Source of the DNA: Pseudopithomyces maydicus
Lineage: Eukaryota > Ascomycota > Dothideomycetes > Pleosporales > Didymosphaeriaceae
Assembly (NCBI GenBank): GCA_026873275.1
Contig: JANTUC010000012.1
Coordinates: 1,508,001 to 1,572,000, forward strand
Length of the DNA stretch: 64,000 bases
Reading direction: 5' to 3'
Part shown: positions 45,337-56,832 of the stretch, in pieces
Position numbering within the stretch: the stretch's first letter is position 1
Layout of the letters: each line of letters starts with the position of its first letter
Position numbers and translations under genes: made by a program
Notes under the pieces: model-generated
Databases searched by the model: none
What the model was told of the DNA's origin: nothing
Seen by the model: only the letters and a program-made list of their open reading frames with translations

Positions 45337-47029
45337 TCAAAGCTCACTCTTCTCATCCCACCTATCATTAATTTCATCCTCCACCGGCACCATCGTCCTC
45401 TGCAACCTCTCCGCCACCTCATCCGCCTCCCTCCACACCCTCAATATATTCCTCCCCACCACCCCCGCCACCTCTCCATCACTCACCCCCTGCCTCAACA
45501 GCTCCGCCACCAAATCCGGAAACTTACTCACATCCTCCAGCCCCGCCGGCGTGCTCTCAATCCCATCGTAATCCGTGCCCAGCCCCACATGCTCGTACCC
45601 AATCCTCTCCCCGATATGCCGAATATGTCTAACCACCTGCGCCAACGTCGCGTTCTCCGGCACAAACTCCGGGAGCGAGCCCGCCCCCACGCTGCGGCAG
45701 GAAATGAAGCCCGGGCTGAAGTTCACCATCACGATGGAGTTGCGCTGCTTCACGAGGTCGAGGATCTCGTCCGGCACGTTGCGCGGGTGCGGACACAGGG
45801 CGTGTGCAGAGCTGTGGCTGAAGATCGGCGGCGCGATGCTTCCCTTCCACTTCCCGTCCCCCTCTCCATCCCCTCTCCATCCCCATCTCCATCCCCATCC
45901 CCGATGAGCACATCCCTCATCGTATCCACACTCACATGCGCCAAATCAACCATAACCCCCAACCTATTCATCTCCCTGACGACGTCCCTCCCCTCCTCGA
46001 CAACCCGCCCCAGTACGGCGTCGCGATCCTGGCGCTGAAATCGTCGTTGGACTCCAGCGCCGCGTCTGCGAACGCGTTGTGGCAGTTCCACGTCAGCGTC
46101 GCGTAGCGCACGCCCAGCTGGTGGTACAGGCGCAGCGTGGATAAGGAGTTGCCGATCTGGTGCAGGCCTTCGATGATGAGGGGCGAGATGTGCGTGTTGG
46201 AGGCGAAGGCGTGCTCGGCGGCACGGCTGGAGGGCGTGGGCGTGAAGAGTTGTGGGTACAGGGGGTGAGGCGGTGGTAGGTGTCGAGGGCTTCGAGGGTG
46301 GATTTTATGGCTGGGGGTGGTTAGTGGGAATGGTAAGTAATGGTGAGTGTGGGACTTGGGTGGGATGAGAGGGGAATAATTCGGTTATGGGATGGATGGT
46401 GGTGATGGTGGGTCTTCTAGATGATGGATCGATGAGGGCAGGAGCGAAGGCAGAGAATCAGAAGACGAAAGTGGGAGAGAAAAGCAAGAGGAAAGAAAGG
46501 GAAATATTTACTATCAGCATAACGGTGCGTCGAAAAGTCCGTCCCGTTCCCAGGCGGGCACGGCATGAATGCAGACCAGAACGCCCCACCCTGCATGCCG
46601 GCTTTGAGGCGGGGAATATCGACATGCTGAACGAAGCCGCCGTTTTCAAACTTATCCCGAAAGTCGTCACCGTAAATGTGGTTCTTGTAGTGCATACGCA
46701 GGGTGATTAGAAAGTCGTTGTGGCCATCTGGAGAAGAAGTCAGTCTGGCATTGGGAAGCACGTGCGGGGGTGGTATGACCAATGAGGGGATTTTCCTTCA
46801 AGATCTTGTGGGCTCGCTGCTCGATGGTGAGATTCCCCAAATCAGAGTGACATGGGGCTTTTTGGAAGAGGCCTGATAGCGGATTGCGGAGAAAGAATGC
46901 TATCTGGAGGAAGATGAGTGCGAGTACGGTGATGGTGAAGCGCTTGCTCATGGTGTTGCTCGTTCCCTTGACGGGACGAGGCGTACCGGCCTGCTCCGGC
47001 TCGTCGACCAAGTCTTTTTGTTTCTCCAT
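45337..47029 (-). CDS. membrane dipeptidase (peptidase family M19), three apparent frameshifts
   Basis: The zinc dipeptidase starts at 47029 with a cytosolic tail and one membrane helix (about 32-48), so it is a type II protein. The metal motif DGHND lies at 84-88, formed across intron 46728-46779; a second intron is 46311-46511. Later blocks are LRLYHQLGVRYATLTWNCHN, MVDLAHVS, IFSHSSAHALCPHPRN, and HVGLGTDYDGI. Three one-base losses explain the frame changes: G/C runs 46261-46265, 46004-46006 and 45858-45862 (plus coordinates). After DVLIG the protein carries an unusual (GD)n low-complexity insert. It shares a 251-bp divergent promoter with ILM1. Confidence 0.8.
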
Positions 47030-47280
47030 GACGGATCAAGAGAGCGTCGTCACTTGCGGAGAGATGTACTTGCAGCAATCGCCATTGCATCAGATGTATA
47101 TCGATTGCATTATCAATCTGGGGCTAGTCCCCTTCAGGAAGGAGGCTTGGCTGTTGCTGCGGAGTTCCAGCTCTCCTCCGCGCTCACGTAGACGTGGATT
47201 GCTACACCCACGAACAAATTCGCCGCAACCCCGTTTTGTTTTCCCCACCGTTCTGTTTTGGCTCTTCCTTTTCTGTAAAA
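47030..47280. promoter_or_regulatory. divergent promoter between dipeptidase and ILM1
   Basis: The 251 bp separate two divergent start codons, so both promoters must lie here or overlap the genes. No specific factor site is obvious. Confidence 0.5.
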
Positions 47281-47909
47281 ATGGCCATCTTCTCCGCATA
47301 CACCATCATCCGCGCGCTGGCGCTCTTCCACCTCACCCTGGCCGTTTTCCTGCTGCGCGACCCTAGGAAAATTGCAGAGCAGAACATTGTCTTCTTGATG
47401 GGAGAAGCGATGCACTTGGTGAGTTGCACCCGAAGCAGCTCGTTCAGTATCACAGTCTAATATGAATTTTCTTCTGTCAGCCCACACCCCGCGAATTTCT
47501 GAAACCATCTGCGGCGACAGCATTCATCGCCGTCCTCTTCGCCTTCCTCGGCATCAGCGACCTCACCGCGCTCTCCATGTCGGAAGAAGCCACCGAGGTA
47601 TATTGGGGCACTCAGACGCCCGTCCGGCTGGCGTTCCTCTTCGGCATAACCGGTTACTCGTATGCGTTCAAGGAGGGAGGCATATTCGGCAGCAGCGGTC
47701 GTGGTGCGGGCGACCATTTGAAGAACAGCGTCGTGTTTGCTTTTGGATTCTTTGAGCTCACCATCTACTTCTGGGTAAGCCCATACCGAACCAGGTGCAC
47801 GGGAGATGGAGCTGACACTTGGCAGGTATTCATCACGTTGCGCGACGAACGGCGGCAACGTGCGGTCCGGCTTATGGAGAAGAGGAAGGCGGAGCAGAAC
47901 ATGCTGTGA
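47281..47909 (+). CDS. ILM1: ILM1 family membrane protein (increased loss of mitochondrial DNA)
   Basis: Three exons (47281-47418, 47481-47774, 47826-47909) with introns of 62 and 51 bp give 171 residues. Four hydrophobic helices are seen: ALALFHLTLAVFLL, the TAFIAVLFAFLGISDLTAL block, VRLAFLFGITGYSYAF, and VVFAFGFFELTIYFW. The motif LGISDLTAL and YWGTQTPVRL are typical of the Ilm1 family, named for mitochondrial DNA loss in yeast. The protein is probably in the ER membrane; its biochemical function is not established. The C-terminus is basic and cytosolic. Confidence 0.85.
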
Positions 47910-48335
47910 GACCATCGCAAGTCAAAGCCGAGACCCGTGCACCAAGTAATTGTGGACGTTCGGTCGAAATCGATCCACGGGGCACAGCTGTGGATATTCT
48001 TGTTTACCACAGCGATCTGGCTGAACCCTGCCGCTGCCACCGAACCTGGAAATCGTGCCTAGAATAGCATAGCTACCCCAAGTTGAGCGTGCGCCGCCCC
48101 ATGTAGCGGAAGGCTGAGGCCTCCGACTGGCTCGGAGCCGTCTGTCGGTTCCCCAACTTGCCGAGACTTGGATTGCGTAGTCAGCCCTACTGCACCGGAA
48201 CAGCATGTTGAATTATCATACACAATAACAGATCGGGTACCCGATGGAGATATATTCTGGAATCGGGACGGCAAACTGCCACTTGAAATCTTCTGCTCGT
48301 CACTCCTGTCCCTGTAAATCGCTTGACCTGCTGCC
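47910..48335. other. intergenic, nothing convincing
   Basis: Probably the ILM1 3' end and the monooxygenase promoter. No repeats or further signals seen. Confidence 0.5.
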
Positions 48336-49642
48336 ATGTCGAAGGACTCACCACTCAACATCATCATCCTCGGCGGAGGCATCGCTGGCCTCACCACAGC
48401 TCTAGCCCTCACAAAATATGCCCCTGCGTCTCGGCCACTGCCTCAAATAACTCTGTATGAAATTCGGCCAGAACCTGCTACCATCGGCGGGGCCGTCAAC
48501 CTCACACCCAATGCTCTGCGGCTCCTCTCACACCTCGGCGCCCTTCAAGAAATCCGCGCGAACAACTACGGCAAAGAATGCGGCGCAGTTGAAGTATTCG
48601 ACCTCTACAGCGGCTCCAAGCTCGCCGAAAGCAGCTTCCGTGGCCCAGATGGCAAAGGCCTGGGCAACCCCCTTTCACCGCCCTCCGAATAACCCGAGGA
48701 GAGAGCCTCAAAGGCGTCCTCGCCGCCATCGCAAAGCACCCCAACATCAAGCTCATCTGCGGCAAAAAAACCACCGAAATCCACGAAGATGCCCACGGCG
48801 TCACCCTCACCTTCGAAGACGGCGCCACCGCCTCCGCAGACATGCTCGTCGGCTGCGACGGCATCCACTCCACCACCCGCCTCACCCACGTCGACCCCGA
48901 CCGCAAACCCGTCTACTCGGGCATCTGCAACGCCTTCGGCTTCGCCCCCCGCCGCCGCGACCCCTCCGGCGCCTACGAAAAAACCCACTTCGAGACCTCC
49001 GGCATGAACTTTGGCCGCCGCGGCATCCTGCTCACCTCCTTCCACGACGCATCCCAGGACTCCATCTACGTCGGCGCCCTCATGCAAGTCCCCGAGATCG
49101 CCTCCCGCGACGGCTGGAAAGCGCGCGGCGCCGACGCGGAGAAGACCCGACAGGACATCCTGGAGCGCTACGCCGGCGCCGCAAACCCCTTAATCGAACA
49201 CCTCATCCAGGACGCGCAGGACCTCTTCCTCTGGCCCGTCTTCACCCTCTCCAAGCACGGCCGCTGGGCCACGGACCGCACAATGCTCATCGGCGACTCG
49301 GCGCACGCGATGCCGCCCCAGGGCGAGTCCACGGGCATCGTCTTCGAGGACGGGGTGCTGTTCGCGCGGTGCGTGGGGCGGTGGATGGAGCGCGGCGGTG
49401 GCGACGCCGACGCCGGGGCCCCTCCCGTCAAGGAGGCGTTCGATGCGTATGAGCGGTTGAGGAGGGCGCGCATAGAGACGGCGTGGGAGGAGAGCCAGAG
49501 CGTCGTCAAGACGGTGAATGATGCAGGGTGGTTGGGGCATCGGATTAAGCTGGCGGTTGTGCCGTGGTATTTGTGGTGGACGAGGGGGTATAGGGAGGGG
49601 CATTTTGTGGAGGATGTTACGGCGTGCGAGTTGGGGTATTGA
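48336..49642 (+). CDS. FAD-dependent monooxygenase, one apparent frameshift
   Basis: This class A flavoprotein monooxygenase of the salicylate/3-hydroxybenzoate hydroxylase type is about 435 residues long. It has the GGGIAG FAD-binding turn at 13-18, an Arg in RITRGES for the second motif, the DG motif (MLVGCDGIHSTTR) and the GD motif (LIGDSAHAMPP). The frame breaks at the C run 48668-48672; one lost C restores it. No intron is needed. The last 60 residues end in WYLWWTRGYREG, which could contact a membrane. Substrate unknown; such enzymes hydroxylate aromatic rings with NAD(P)H and oxygen. No signal peptide is seen. Confidence 0.85.
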
Positions 49643-50636
49643 GGTTGGGGCTGGGGGACTTTTTTTTTTTTTGCTGTGGAAATGATGACGGAATATGGCT
49701 GTAGCTGTGGCTGTGGCTGTAGTTACTTGATGAGTCGAGGATATTGTATAGTAAGTAGATTTATCAATGCTTTCTTGTGGGGTTTGGCTGTGCTCGTGTT
49801 TCTTGGGCAGCGTCTATGTTGCTTTTCGATGGAAATTAGAATGGTAGGTCGGTGCTGTTGGGTCGTGGTCACAAGTGATTGTAGACGCGATGTACGTATT
49901 TTCTCCAATTCCACAGGCCTGGCAACATTTTGCCAATTCTTGCAAAGGAAATACGAGGGTGTATCAAGAATCTTTACTTTTCCAACTGGCAAAATATAAC
50001 TTGGGAACTGTCTGGCTAGTGATGGCTTAGGATTGGACGTTGAACGATGACGCAAGCGATGTCCGATTATTTACATCTCTACGATTTGGAAAACAGTCGC
50101 AAAAGGTGTAGCGTCCATACAACGACGGCGTAAAAACTAGGTGGCAAAAGACATCTCCCCACTAGACTACGTGAAAAAGGTAACGTATCAAAAGGTCCGT
50201 AAAAAGGGTTGATTTTACATCTCTACATGAGTATGCTACGCTCTTTAGCATGTGATCCGATTGGGGAATTGCGCAAAGGGGCTAGTGAATAATAGTGTAA
50301 TTGGAGAGCGGGGGCGGGGTAGACTAGCGGAGGCTCAAGTGTATGCCTAGATCTTGGCGGGAGAGGAATCGTACGGGGATCACCTGATATGTATGTCTGG
50401 AGATACCTCCGCAGTAGTACGCTGAGAGTGAGAGAAAGTGTAAGAATATAAGAGTGAGAAGGCCCGAACTAGTCGATCTACCATCTTTACGAAGTGTAAC
50501 TGCTCCTTTACTATCAAGAAAGTACGATACCCATCCACCTGGTGTAACTTCCTCGTCACGCTCCACCTGACTCCAATTCACTGCCCCCAACCCACTCCAT
50601 CTCGTCCTACGCTCCCCCACAGATAACTCCCCCACC
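49643..50636. other. intergenic, promoter of the lactate dehydrogenase at the right
   Basis: A T12 run follows the monooxygenase stop at 49660-49671, and a TGTGGCTG microrepeat lies near 49701-49720. The start at 50637 sits in CCCACCATGG, a good initiation context. No gene is seen. Confidence 0.5.
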
Positions 50637-51620
50637 ATGGCCGAGCAACGCCTCAAATCCACCATCGCCATCCTCGGCTGCGGCGAAGTCGGCGCCACCC
50701 TCGCCTACACCCTCCTCCAAAACCCCATCTGCAGCGAAGTCATCCTCGTCGACCCCAAAACCGAGCTCCTCGAAGCCCAAGTCCGCGACCTCGCCGACGC
50801 CACCTACGGCGGCCGCGCCGCAACCCGCATCCGCGCCGGCACCCACCGCGACGCCGGCCAAGCCGACATCATCGTCATCACCGCCGGCGCAAAGCAGAAA
50901 CCAGGGGAATCGCGCCTCTCCCTACTCAGCCGCAACCTGCACATCCTCTCCTCCATATTCACCTCCATGGCCCCGCTATCCCCCCACGCGATCCTCCTCC
51001 TCGTCGCAAACCCAGTCGACATCCTCACCTACTTCGCCCGCAAGCTCTCCGGCCTCCCAGAGTCCCAGGTCCTCGGCACAGGGACCTCCCTCGACTCGGC
51101 GCGCCTCCGCGGCGCCCTCGCAGCCTCCGCACACGTCAGCCCCTCCAGTATCGACGCGTACGTCCTCGGCGAACACGGCGACTCGCAGTTCATCGCGTGG
51201 AGCACCGCAACCATCGGCTCCACCCCTTGCACCTAGCCCTGCCCCCGGGACCCTCACCCCGGAATTCAAAGCCCAGATCGCAGAGCACACGCGCGGCGCA
51301 GCGGGCGCCATCATCAAGGCTAAAGGGTGCACCGCGTACGGGATTGGCAATGTCGCGGCCAGTATATGCAAGTATGTGCTGTTTGATAGTCGGACGGTGA
51401 GGGCCGTGTCGTTTTGGCAGGAGGAGTTGGGGTGCTGTCTTTCGATGCCAGCGGTGGTGGGGAGGAAGGGGGTGGTGAGGGGGATGCCGTTGGAGTTGGA
51501 TGAGGGGGAGAGGGGGTTGTTGCGGGAGTGTGCGGAGGGGTTGAGGGGGTGATTGCGGGGGCGGAGAGGGAGATGGAGGCTGATGAGGGGTTGAGGAGGG
51601 CGTTGGAGAGGCATGCTTGA
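50637..51620 (+). CDS. L-lactate dehydrogenase, three apparent frameshifts
   Basis: The protein reduces pyruvate to lactate with NADH. It has ILGCGEVGA (nucleotide turn at 14-19), D39 in LVDP for NAD preference, the loop AKQKPGESR with Q87 in the position that selects lactate over malate, VANPVD, the catalytic Asp-Arg in TSLDSARLR, and the catalytic His180 in LGEHGD. The frame breaks at 51223-51226, 51242-51246 and 51545-51549. One base lost in each C or G run explains all, and the restored frame ends at 51620 with a normal C-terminal helix of about 25 residues. The usual length of about 327 residues results. The loop resembles bacterial enzymes. Confidence 0.85.
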
Positions 51621-52197
51621 TTGAGGATTGAGGGGGTTGTAGAGTTGCTGGGTTTAGGATATCGATTAACGTGGCGAGGACTTGTACAGGTCATGCAAAC
51701 TCTAGCCGGAGGCAAACAAGACGCAATAGTTTTGATAATGAGGACTAGTAAACGATTAACCATACATTAAAACAGTAAAGTTAATTGAAAGGGGCGTGGA
51801 GAGCATGTTGGGACGGTAGCATACGGTGGATGACCGGTTACAGTGGGGTGGGAGTGGGGTGGGTGTGGGGGGGGGTGGGGGGTGGGTGCTTGGCCCAGGG
51901 GATGGTTGCTGGGTGCGGATGGGAGAGGCTTTGGGGGATTGCTTCAGGGGGCTGCAATGGTCCCGTGGAAAGGGATGATGTTTTCCATGCAGAGTCGGCC
52001 TAAGTAGCTGAGGTGATTTTTCGATCCCTTATTTCAACGCAACTCTCCTCGGTCCGGCAACATTCTGAAGCTGTAGGTCAGGGTAAATTGGGGCTGTTGT
52101 TGGAGTCAACATGACTGTGTGGGTAATCGTTCTCGTGATTACCTATTGATCATCCGCTGTTCATAAATATAGTATATTTATGCCTCCTCTAAAACGA
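51621..52197. other. intergenic region with a G-rich tract
   Basis: Contains the potential quadruplex at 51844-51888. No gene is seen in the remainder. Confidence 0.5.
51844..51888 (+). repeat. potential G-quadruplex tract
   Basis: Forty-five bases with at least seven runs of three or more G (including a G9 run) separated by single T, A or TGT. Such spacing favours a stable quadruplex on the plus strand. Confidence 0.8.
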
Positions 52198-54143
52198 CTA
52201 TGTTCTCTTGGGTAGAGCACAGACTGTAGCATCATACTGAAAATAGTCATTCGTCTCGTCCTCCCGTTGCTTCTCCACTTTATCACGTATAATGCGAGCT
52301 CTCTTCATATCAATCGGGAAATCACCCACCTGCGCCATTATCATATCAAAAATCTCCCTAGGAAGTCTCCCCAGCCTCGTACCTTGCAATCTGATCTCTC
52401 TAATCCACCAGTCGCTCCTCTGCGGCGCCACGCTGGCTGTCGAAATAACGGGTTTTTTCGGATCCACCAACATCATATAAAGCATCTTCCGATGACCTGG
52501 CTTCGTCGGATCACGGAGCCTACATTTGCTATGACGGTAGCCGTCCGCGGCGTAATAAGCGACTAGGCGGCCTGAGTGGACCTGCACGCGTCCTATCTCA
52601 TCCAAGTATGTGAAGTTGGGGTCATCGATGCCGAAGATCTGTTTGAGGCCGTCGAAATCGATTTCCGTGGAGGCGGGGACGTTTTCTCTCACCCCGTCTG
52701 CGAAATGGGACAATTTGCTGAAGGTTAGATATGAGTCGGAGATGTTGGAATCGTCGTAGTAGTATATCGCAGTGAAAATGATTTCGGATCCAGAGAACAT
52801 ATCGTATTGCCAGTTTTCGTCCTTTATGTAGAGTTATGTTAGCTGAATGACCGGATCAAGCCGGATGAAAACCGATGAAGTAAAGTCAAGGGACTAAAAA
52901 GGATGCTGCATGAAAGTCTAACGAGAAGAGGTTGATGTTGCAGGACTTTCGTTTAGGCGTAGCACTAATGATACGTACCTCTGCGCGTTCGGGATTCTCT
53001 GGAGTCAACATGATGTTTGCCAGCTTGAAAACTACCTGGAGTCTCTTGCTATCGTTCTTCATAAATGCGAATTTGTCTCTGTATGCGTCACTGTTGAAGC
53101 GAGGCCTAAATATCCCTAGCGATCCTCGATATAGAGGGTGTTCTCCCTCATTGTTCCGATCGCTATTGTCGTCTTCAGAATTATCACCACGATTGCTAAA
53201 TGAAGAAGTTTGAGTTTCCGTAATTCCTGCGGTGAAATACGGACCACCGTCATCCTTATCAGCAGCCGATAGTGGACTCTTGGTAAGACCCAAAAGGTCT
53301 ACTTTGATACGTGGTCGCATCTTCAAAGGGCTGAAATCTTCACCAACATGGTATAAAAGATTCCAGAAGGGAATAACACAGTCAATGATCTCTTCCAGGA
53401 TCAAGTATAGATGTTTGTGATCGCGCGGATGAAGATTGTTGATGTATGAGAAGATCTTTGCGTGCTCCTGATCCGGGAACGTGATATCGCTTGGAAGCCA
53501 TTGTTCGTAATAATTCGTACTTAACGATTCTATGTCGCCGCTACCGAGTTCTCGGAGACAATCGTCCACGTGAAGGTCATTGGACCCACGGACTCGAGAT
53601 CGCATACTCACAAGCGGGAATAGTGAAGGATGCACCAAGTACAGCATTCTTTCGCTAGAGTCCGGATACCAATCTTGTTGATCCTTGGGAATATCTTCTA
53701 AATGTGTGATAGCCTCTTTGAGTCTCTCTTGTAGCGTGTTCGAGATGACCTTGTCCGACTTGAGTATACAGGAGGGAGCGTCAAAGATGGGGATGACGGA
53801 GAATTCTTCGTATGTCTTCGCCTTTTCTTGCAATTCGTCGATACACTATCATGTTTAGTCCGCAGTACTTCATAGTCGAATGATGCTGAACTCACATACT
53901 GAAACATCTCATCGGTAAAGTCATTGTGGGGTCCCTGTTCGCCCCCACTGCTGCAGCGCGATAATTTCCAGCATGGGCCCAATTGTGGTCCCAAGATCGC
54001 CCAGTTACTTCTTCTTTCCATTGTGCAATAATTTTCTCATCATGGACTTGGCTCGTCCAATCTTCTTTGTCGGTAACCTGGTTCATAAAATCTAGCATCC
54101 ATCGTTCTCGCAATGTGATTACATAGACGAAGTAAGGCTCCAT
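52198..54143 (-). CDS. DUF4246 family protein, one apparent frameshift
   Basis: Exons 54143-53896, 53845-52979 and 52821-52198 join across introns of 50 and 157 bp. Family landmarks are MLDFMNQVTDKEDW near the start, CIDELQEKAKTYEEF, LVHPSLFPLV, YINNLHPRDHKHLY, VFKLANIMLTPENPE, TAIYYYDDSNI and RDPTKPGHRKML. The first exon needs one base added in the run 53928-53931 to reach the frame of DFTDEMFQY. Where the family normally has a conserved SWHVEG-like block after ENP, this protein reads ENWQYDMFSGSE, so a key His is replaced. Start choice is tentative; no in-frame ATG lies just upstream. Role unknown. Confidence 0.75.
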
Positions 54144-54662
54144 TTCGGAAGAAGAGGCATACTGTGCCCAGATCTGAGCCCGAAAGAGCTCTATGCAGCG
54201 TAATGTCGATCGATCTGGAATTCGGCTGCACAGGGGCGCACTTGGTGCTAATTGTCGACCACGACAGGTTTTCTGCGCGGGACTACAAGACTGAAATCAA
54301 TAAATAAGGCCTCGCTTGGGCCAGTTGAACCCAGATGCTATGAGTGCCTTTTTGAACATGTATGGAGCCAGCTGTCGATATTATAGCAAACGCAGAGGCG
54401 AGGATGAGGCTGGGGTGGCTGGGGCTGAAGGAGCGCTACGCTCGCAACAGCATCTGAAGAGGAGCAATTATTAGAAATTTCCAAAGTTCTAGATCTCCTA
54501 TTAGTAATAAATATCTTAACCCACCGCTCGGACCCATGGATACATCGTTATCACCACCATCAGTCGCTCAACTATTATCATAAGGACCTAGCGGATACAT
54601 CATTATCACGTGCACTTAGATAAAGTTTCGCTGATTCATCCCCTCATTCTTCTATGAATTGA
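54144..54662. other. intergenic, nothing convincing
   Basis: Contains a short near-repeat (AC.CATGGATACATCGTTATCAC and AGCGGATACATCATTATCAC) at about 54533-54610. No gene. Confidence 0.5.
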
Positions 54663-56832
54663 CTAAAAACTCTCTGCATCTGCTAGAACTAGCTCGGAGG
54701 CTTTTTCGCTCAGCATGAACGTAGCAACAGCTGGGAATGCTCCTGGAAGCCGTGGAAATGCGCTTGCGTCAACCACCCTCAGCCGCTCTACTCCCCGGAC
54801 TCTCAATCTTGTATCCAACACCGCCAACGGATTACTTTCTGGACCCACCGAATTGGAGCTTGTTGGGTGGTGGCCAAAGATTTGATCTTGGATCCACTGC
54901 TTGTCGGGTCCAGCATCTTTGCAATATCCGTCCTCCTGAATTTCAGCCGTCGGGCACGGTGGCTCCTTGGGCGTCACCGGTCCTACAGGGGCCTCCGTGG
55001 TGAAAAAGGTCCTCCGACCAAACGAAACAGTATCTAGAATAGCCCCAACATCTGTATCTGCGCCTTCTGCGAAATGATTGAAGTTGATCTCTGGCACTTC
55101 TCGAGGGTCTGCAGACTGGATCCGAATATATCCAGCACGGTTCTGAGTATGCATTTTCACTGTCGACCAGGATGTTGTCTCGGGTGGGTTGGTGAAGTTT
55201 TGTTTCGTGGCCGGCTTGAACCCACGGAATGCTGAGCCTGGTATGGAAAACAGGAGCATGTCGCGTTCTCCATCGAGAGAGTGGTTTGACTTAAGTACAA
55301 CGCAGTATGAGTTCCCACCTGCGCGTGCATATGGTCCCTTTCCTTGCTTCCAGAGCTCGACACATGGATCTCCAGGAGCACCGGACGTGCACTTTGGCGC
55401 ATCTGGGTCGACCGGGTCCAACATTCGTTGATTTGCTAATCCGACAACTGGCATCTCGTCTATCGTCTGGTCAGCATACACTTCAAACTAGTGAAGTGCA
55501 AGGCTTACAGTTTTCTTGCAAATTGCGACCAACTCCAGGAAGATCCACGACAACAGGTATACCGTGCTTTTCTAGCAGCTCTTTTGGCCCCACGCCCGAA
55601 AGCTGCAAAATCTGTGGTGAATTAAAAGTACCACCAGAAACGATAACTTCTTTTCGGGCGAATGCTCGACCCTTAGTACCTCGCGTGCCGTTGTTACGAG
55701 CATCGCCTTTGTAAACTGATGCACCTTCTAGATACTCAACACCAATTGCTTTTGGCTTCACATCTTCAGCGCCATTATCAAATAGCACCTTTGTTGTAAG
55801 CGAGTTTAACTGAAGGTGCAAAGGATATTTGAGCGTCCCATCTTCCTGTCTCTCGCTGCGCGTCGCGAGGATGCGATCACGCGGGCTGAACCGCTTCCAT
55901 GTTTTGGTAACATGGAACGGCAGTGCAAAAAGCCCCTGGGTCTTGTCTCGCTTAGGACTCAAGAAATTTGCGTCGCTGACTAGATAATCGATGACCTTGG
56001 TTGGGTCCTTTCCAAGAAGTCTCAATGCTGCCTGGATGACCTTGATCCTGGGACTATCCATGGAATATCGGGCTCTGTCCCCAATGTTTGTCTGCAGCCA
56101 GCCATTGAATCCATGTCCTGGTGTTCCGTTTTCCAGGTAGTTGTTGTGTTCGATTTTCTCGAAGATGCGCCGCATATCTTTTGCGCTGCAATCAATTAGC
56201 ACATTTCATGACCCAATGGATGAAAATCTCGAACCTCCATATACCGTCGCCGACACCTTTATCGAAATAGTCCCAATCGCTGTCGCTCGGCAGAAAAGTC
56301 GCAGCTGCGTTCACGATGGCGCTTCCACCTAGCGTTGCTCCTCGCGGGTAAAAGACACCGAGTCTTACTGCACCACGATGCCCTTCGACAGTGGGATCTC
56401 GGCCGACCCACAGCTCTCCATTAGATAATCTCCAGACCATCAAGTTGTATCGCTTTGCTCGCTCCAGATCGTCGCTATGCTTTACGAAGAAGCTCCAGCT
56501 TACGGAAGGGGACGGATTGAGACTGAGAATCTGTGTGGTGATGTCATTCGAATCGTCATTGCCCGCTTCTATCAAGAGTACAGAGTAACCAGCACGTGCA
56601 AGGTTGACGGCAATGGTGCCTGGGGGGTTAGATTCACGATTAGTCCCTTTCGAATGATTGCATTGAGGTCGAACTACTTACCACCACCTGGACCCGATCC
56701 TGTTACGATATAATCGTACGTGTTTGTTTCATTAGCTGCATATTCTGTTGATGCACGCTGGAAGTTTGCCGATGTCGCACCTGCTGCATGCTGAATTGCA
56801 GCCAGCGATATGTAAAGACCAAAGAGCTTCAT
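54663..56832 (-). CDS. secreted GMC (glucose-methanol-choline) oxidoreductase 1
   Basis: Four exons (56832-56682, 56619-56235, 56185-55509, 55459-54663) with introns of 62, 49 and 49 bp encode 669 residues. MKLFGLYISLAAIQHAAG is a signal peptide. The FAD-binding turn is YDYIVTGSGPGGGT; GMC signature 1 lies in PRGATLGGSAIVNA and signature 2 in SGGTFNSPQILQLSG. Near the end is HHPTSSNSVG with the active-site His, then VVDASAFPRLPGAFPAVATFMLSEKA. The second intron has a weak GTTCGA donor. Members oxidise alcohols or sugars outside the cell, often making hydrogen peroxide. Substrate is not readable. Confidence 0.9.

Noticed and set aside
40393..51620. A secondary metabolite gene cluster
   Set aside because: No polyketide synthase, peptide synthetase, terpene cyclase or cluster regulator is present.
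43217..51620. Pseudogenisation of the metabolic genes
   Set aside because: All breaks are single-base homopolymer losses with intact motifs on both sides; sequencing error explains them better.
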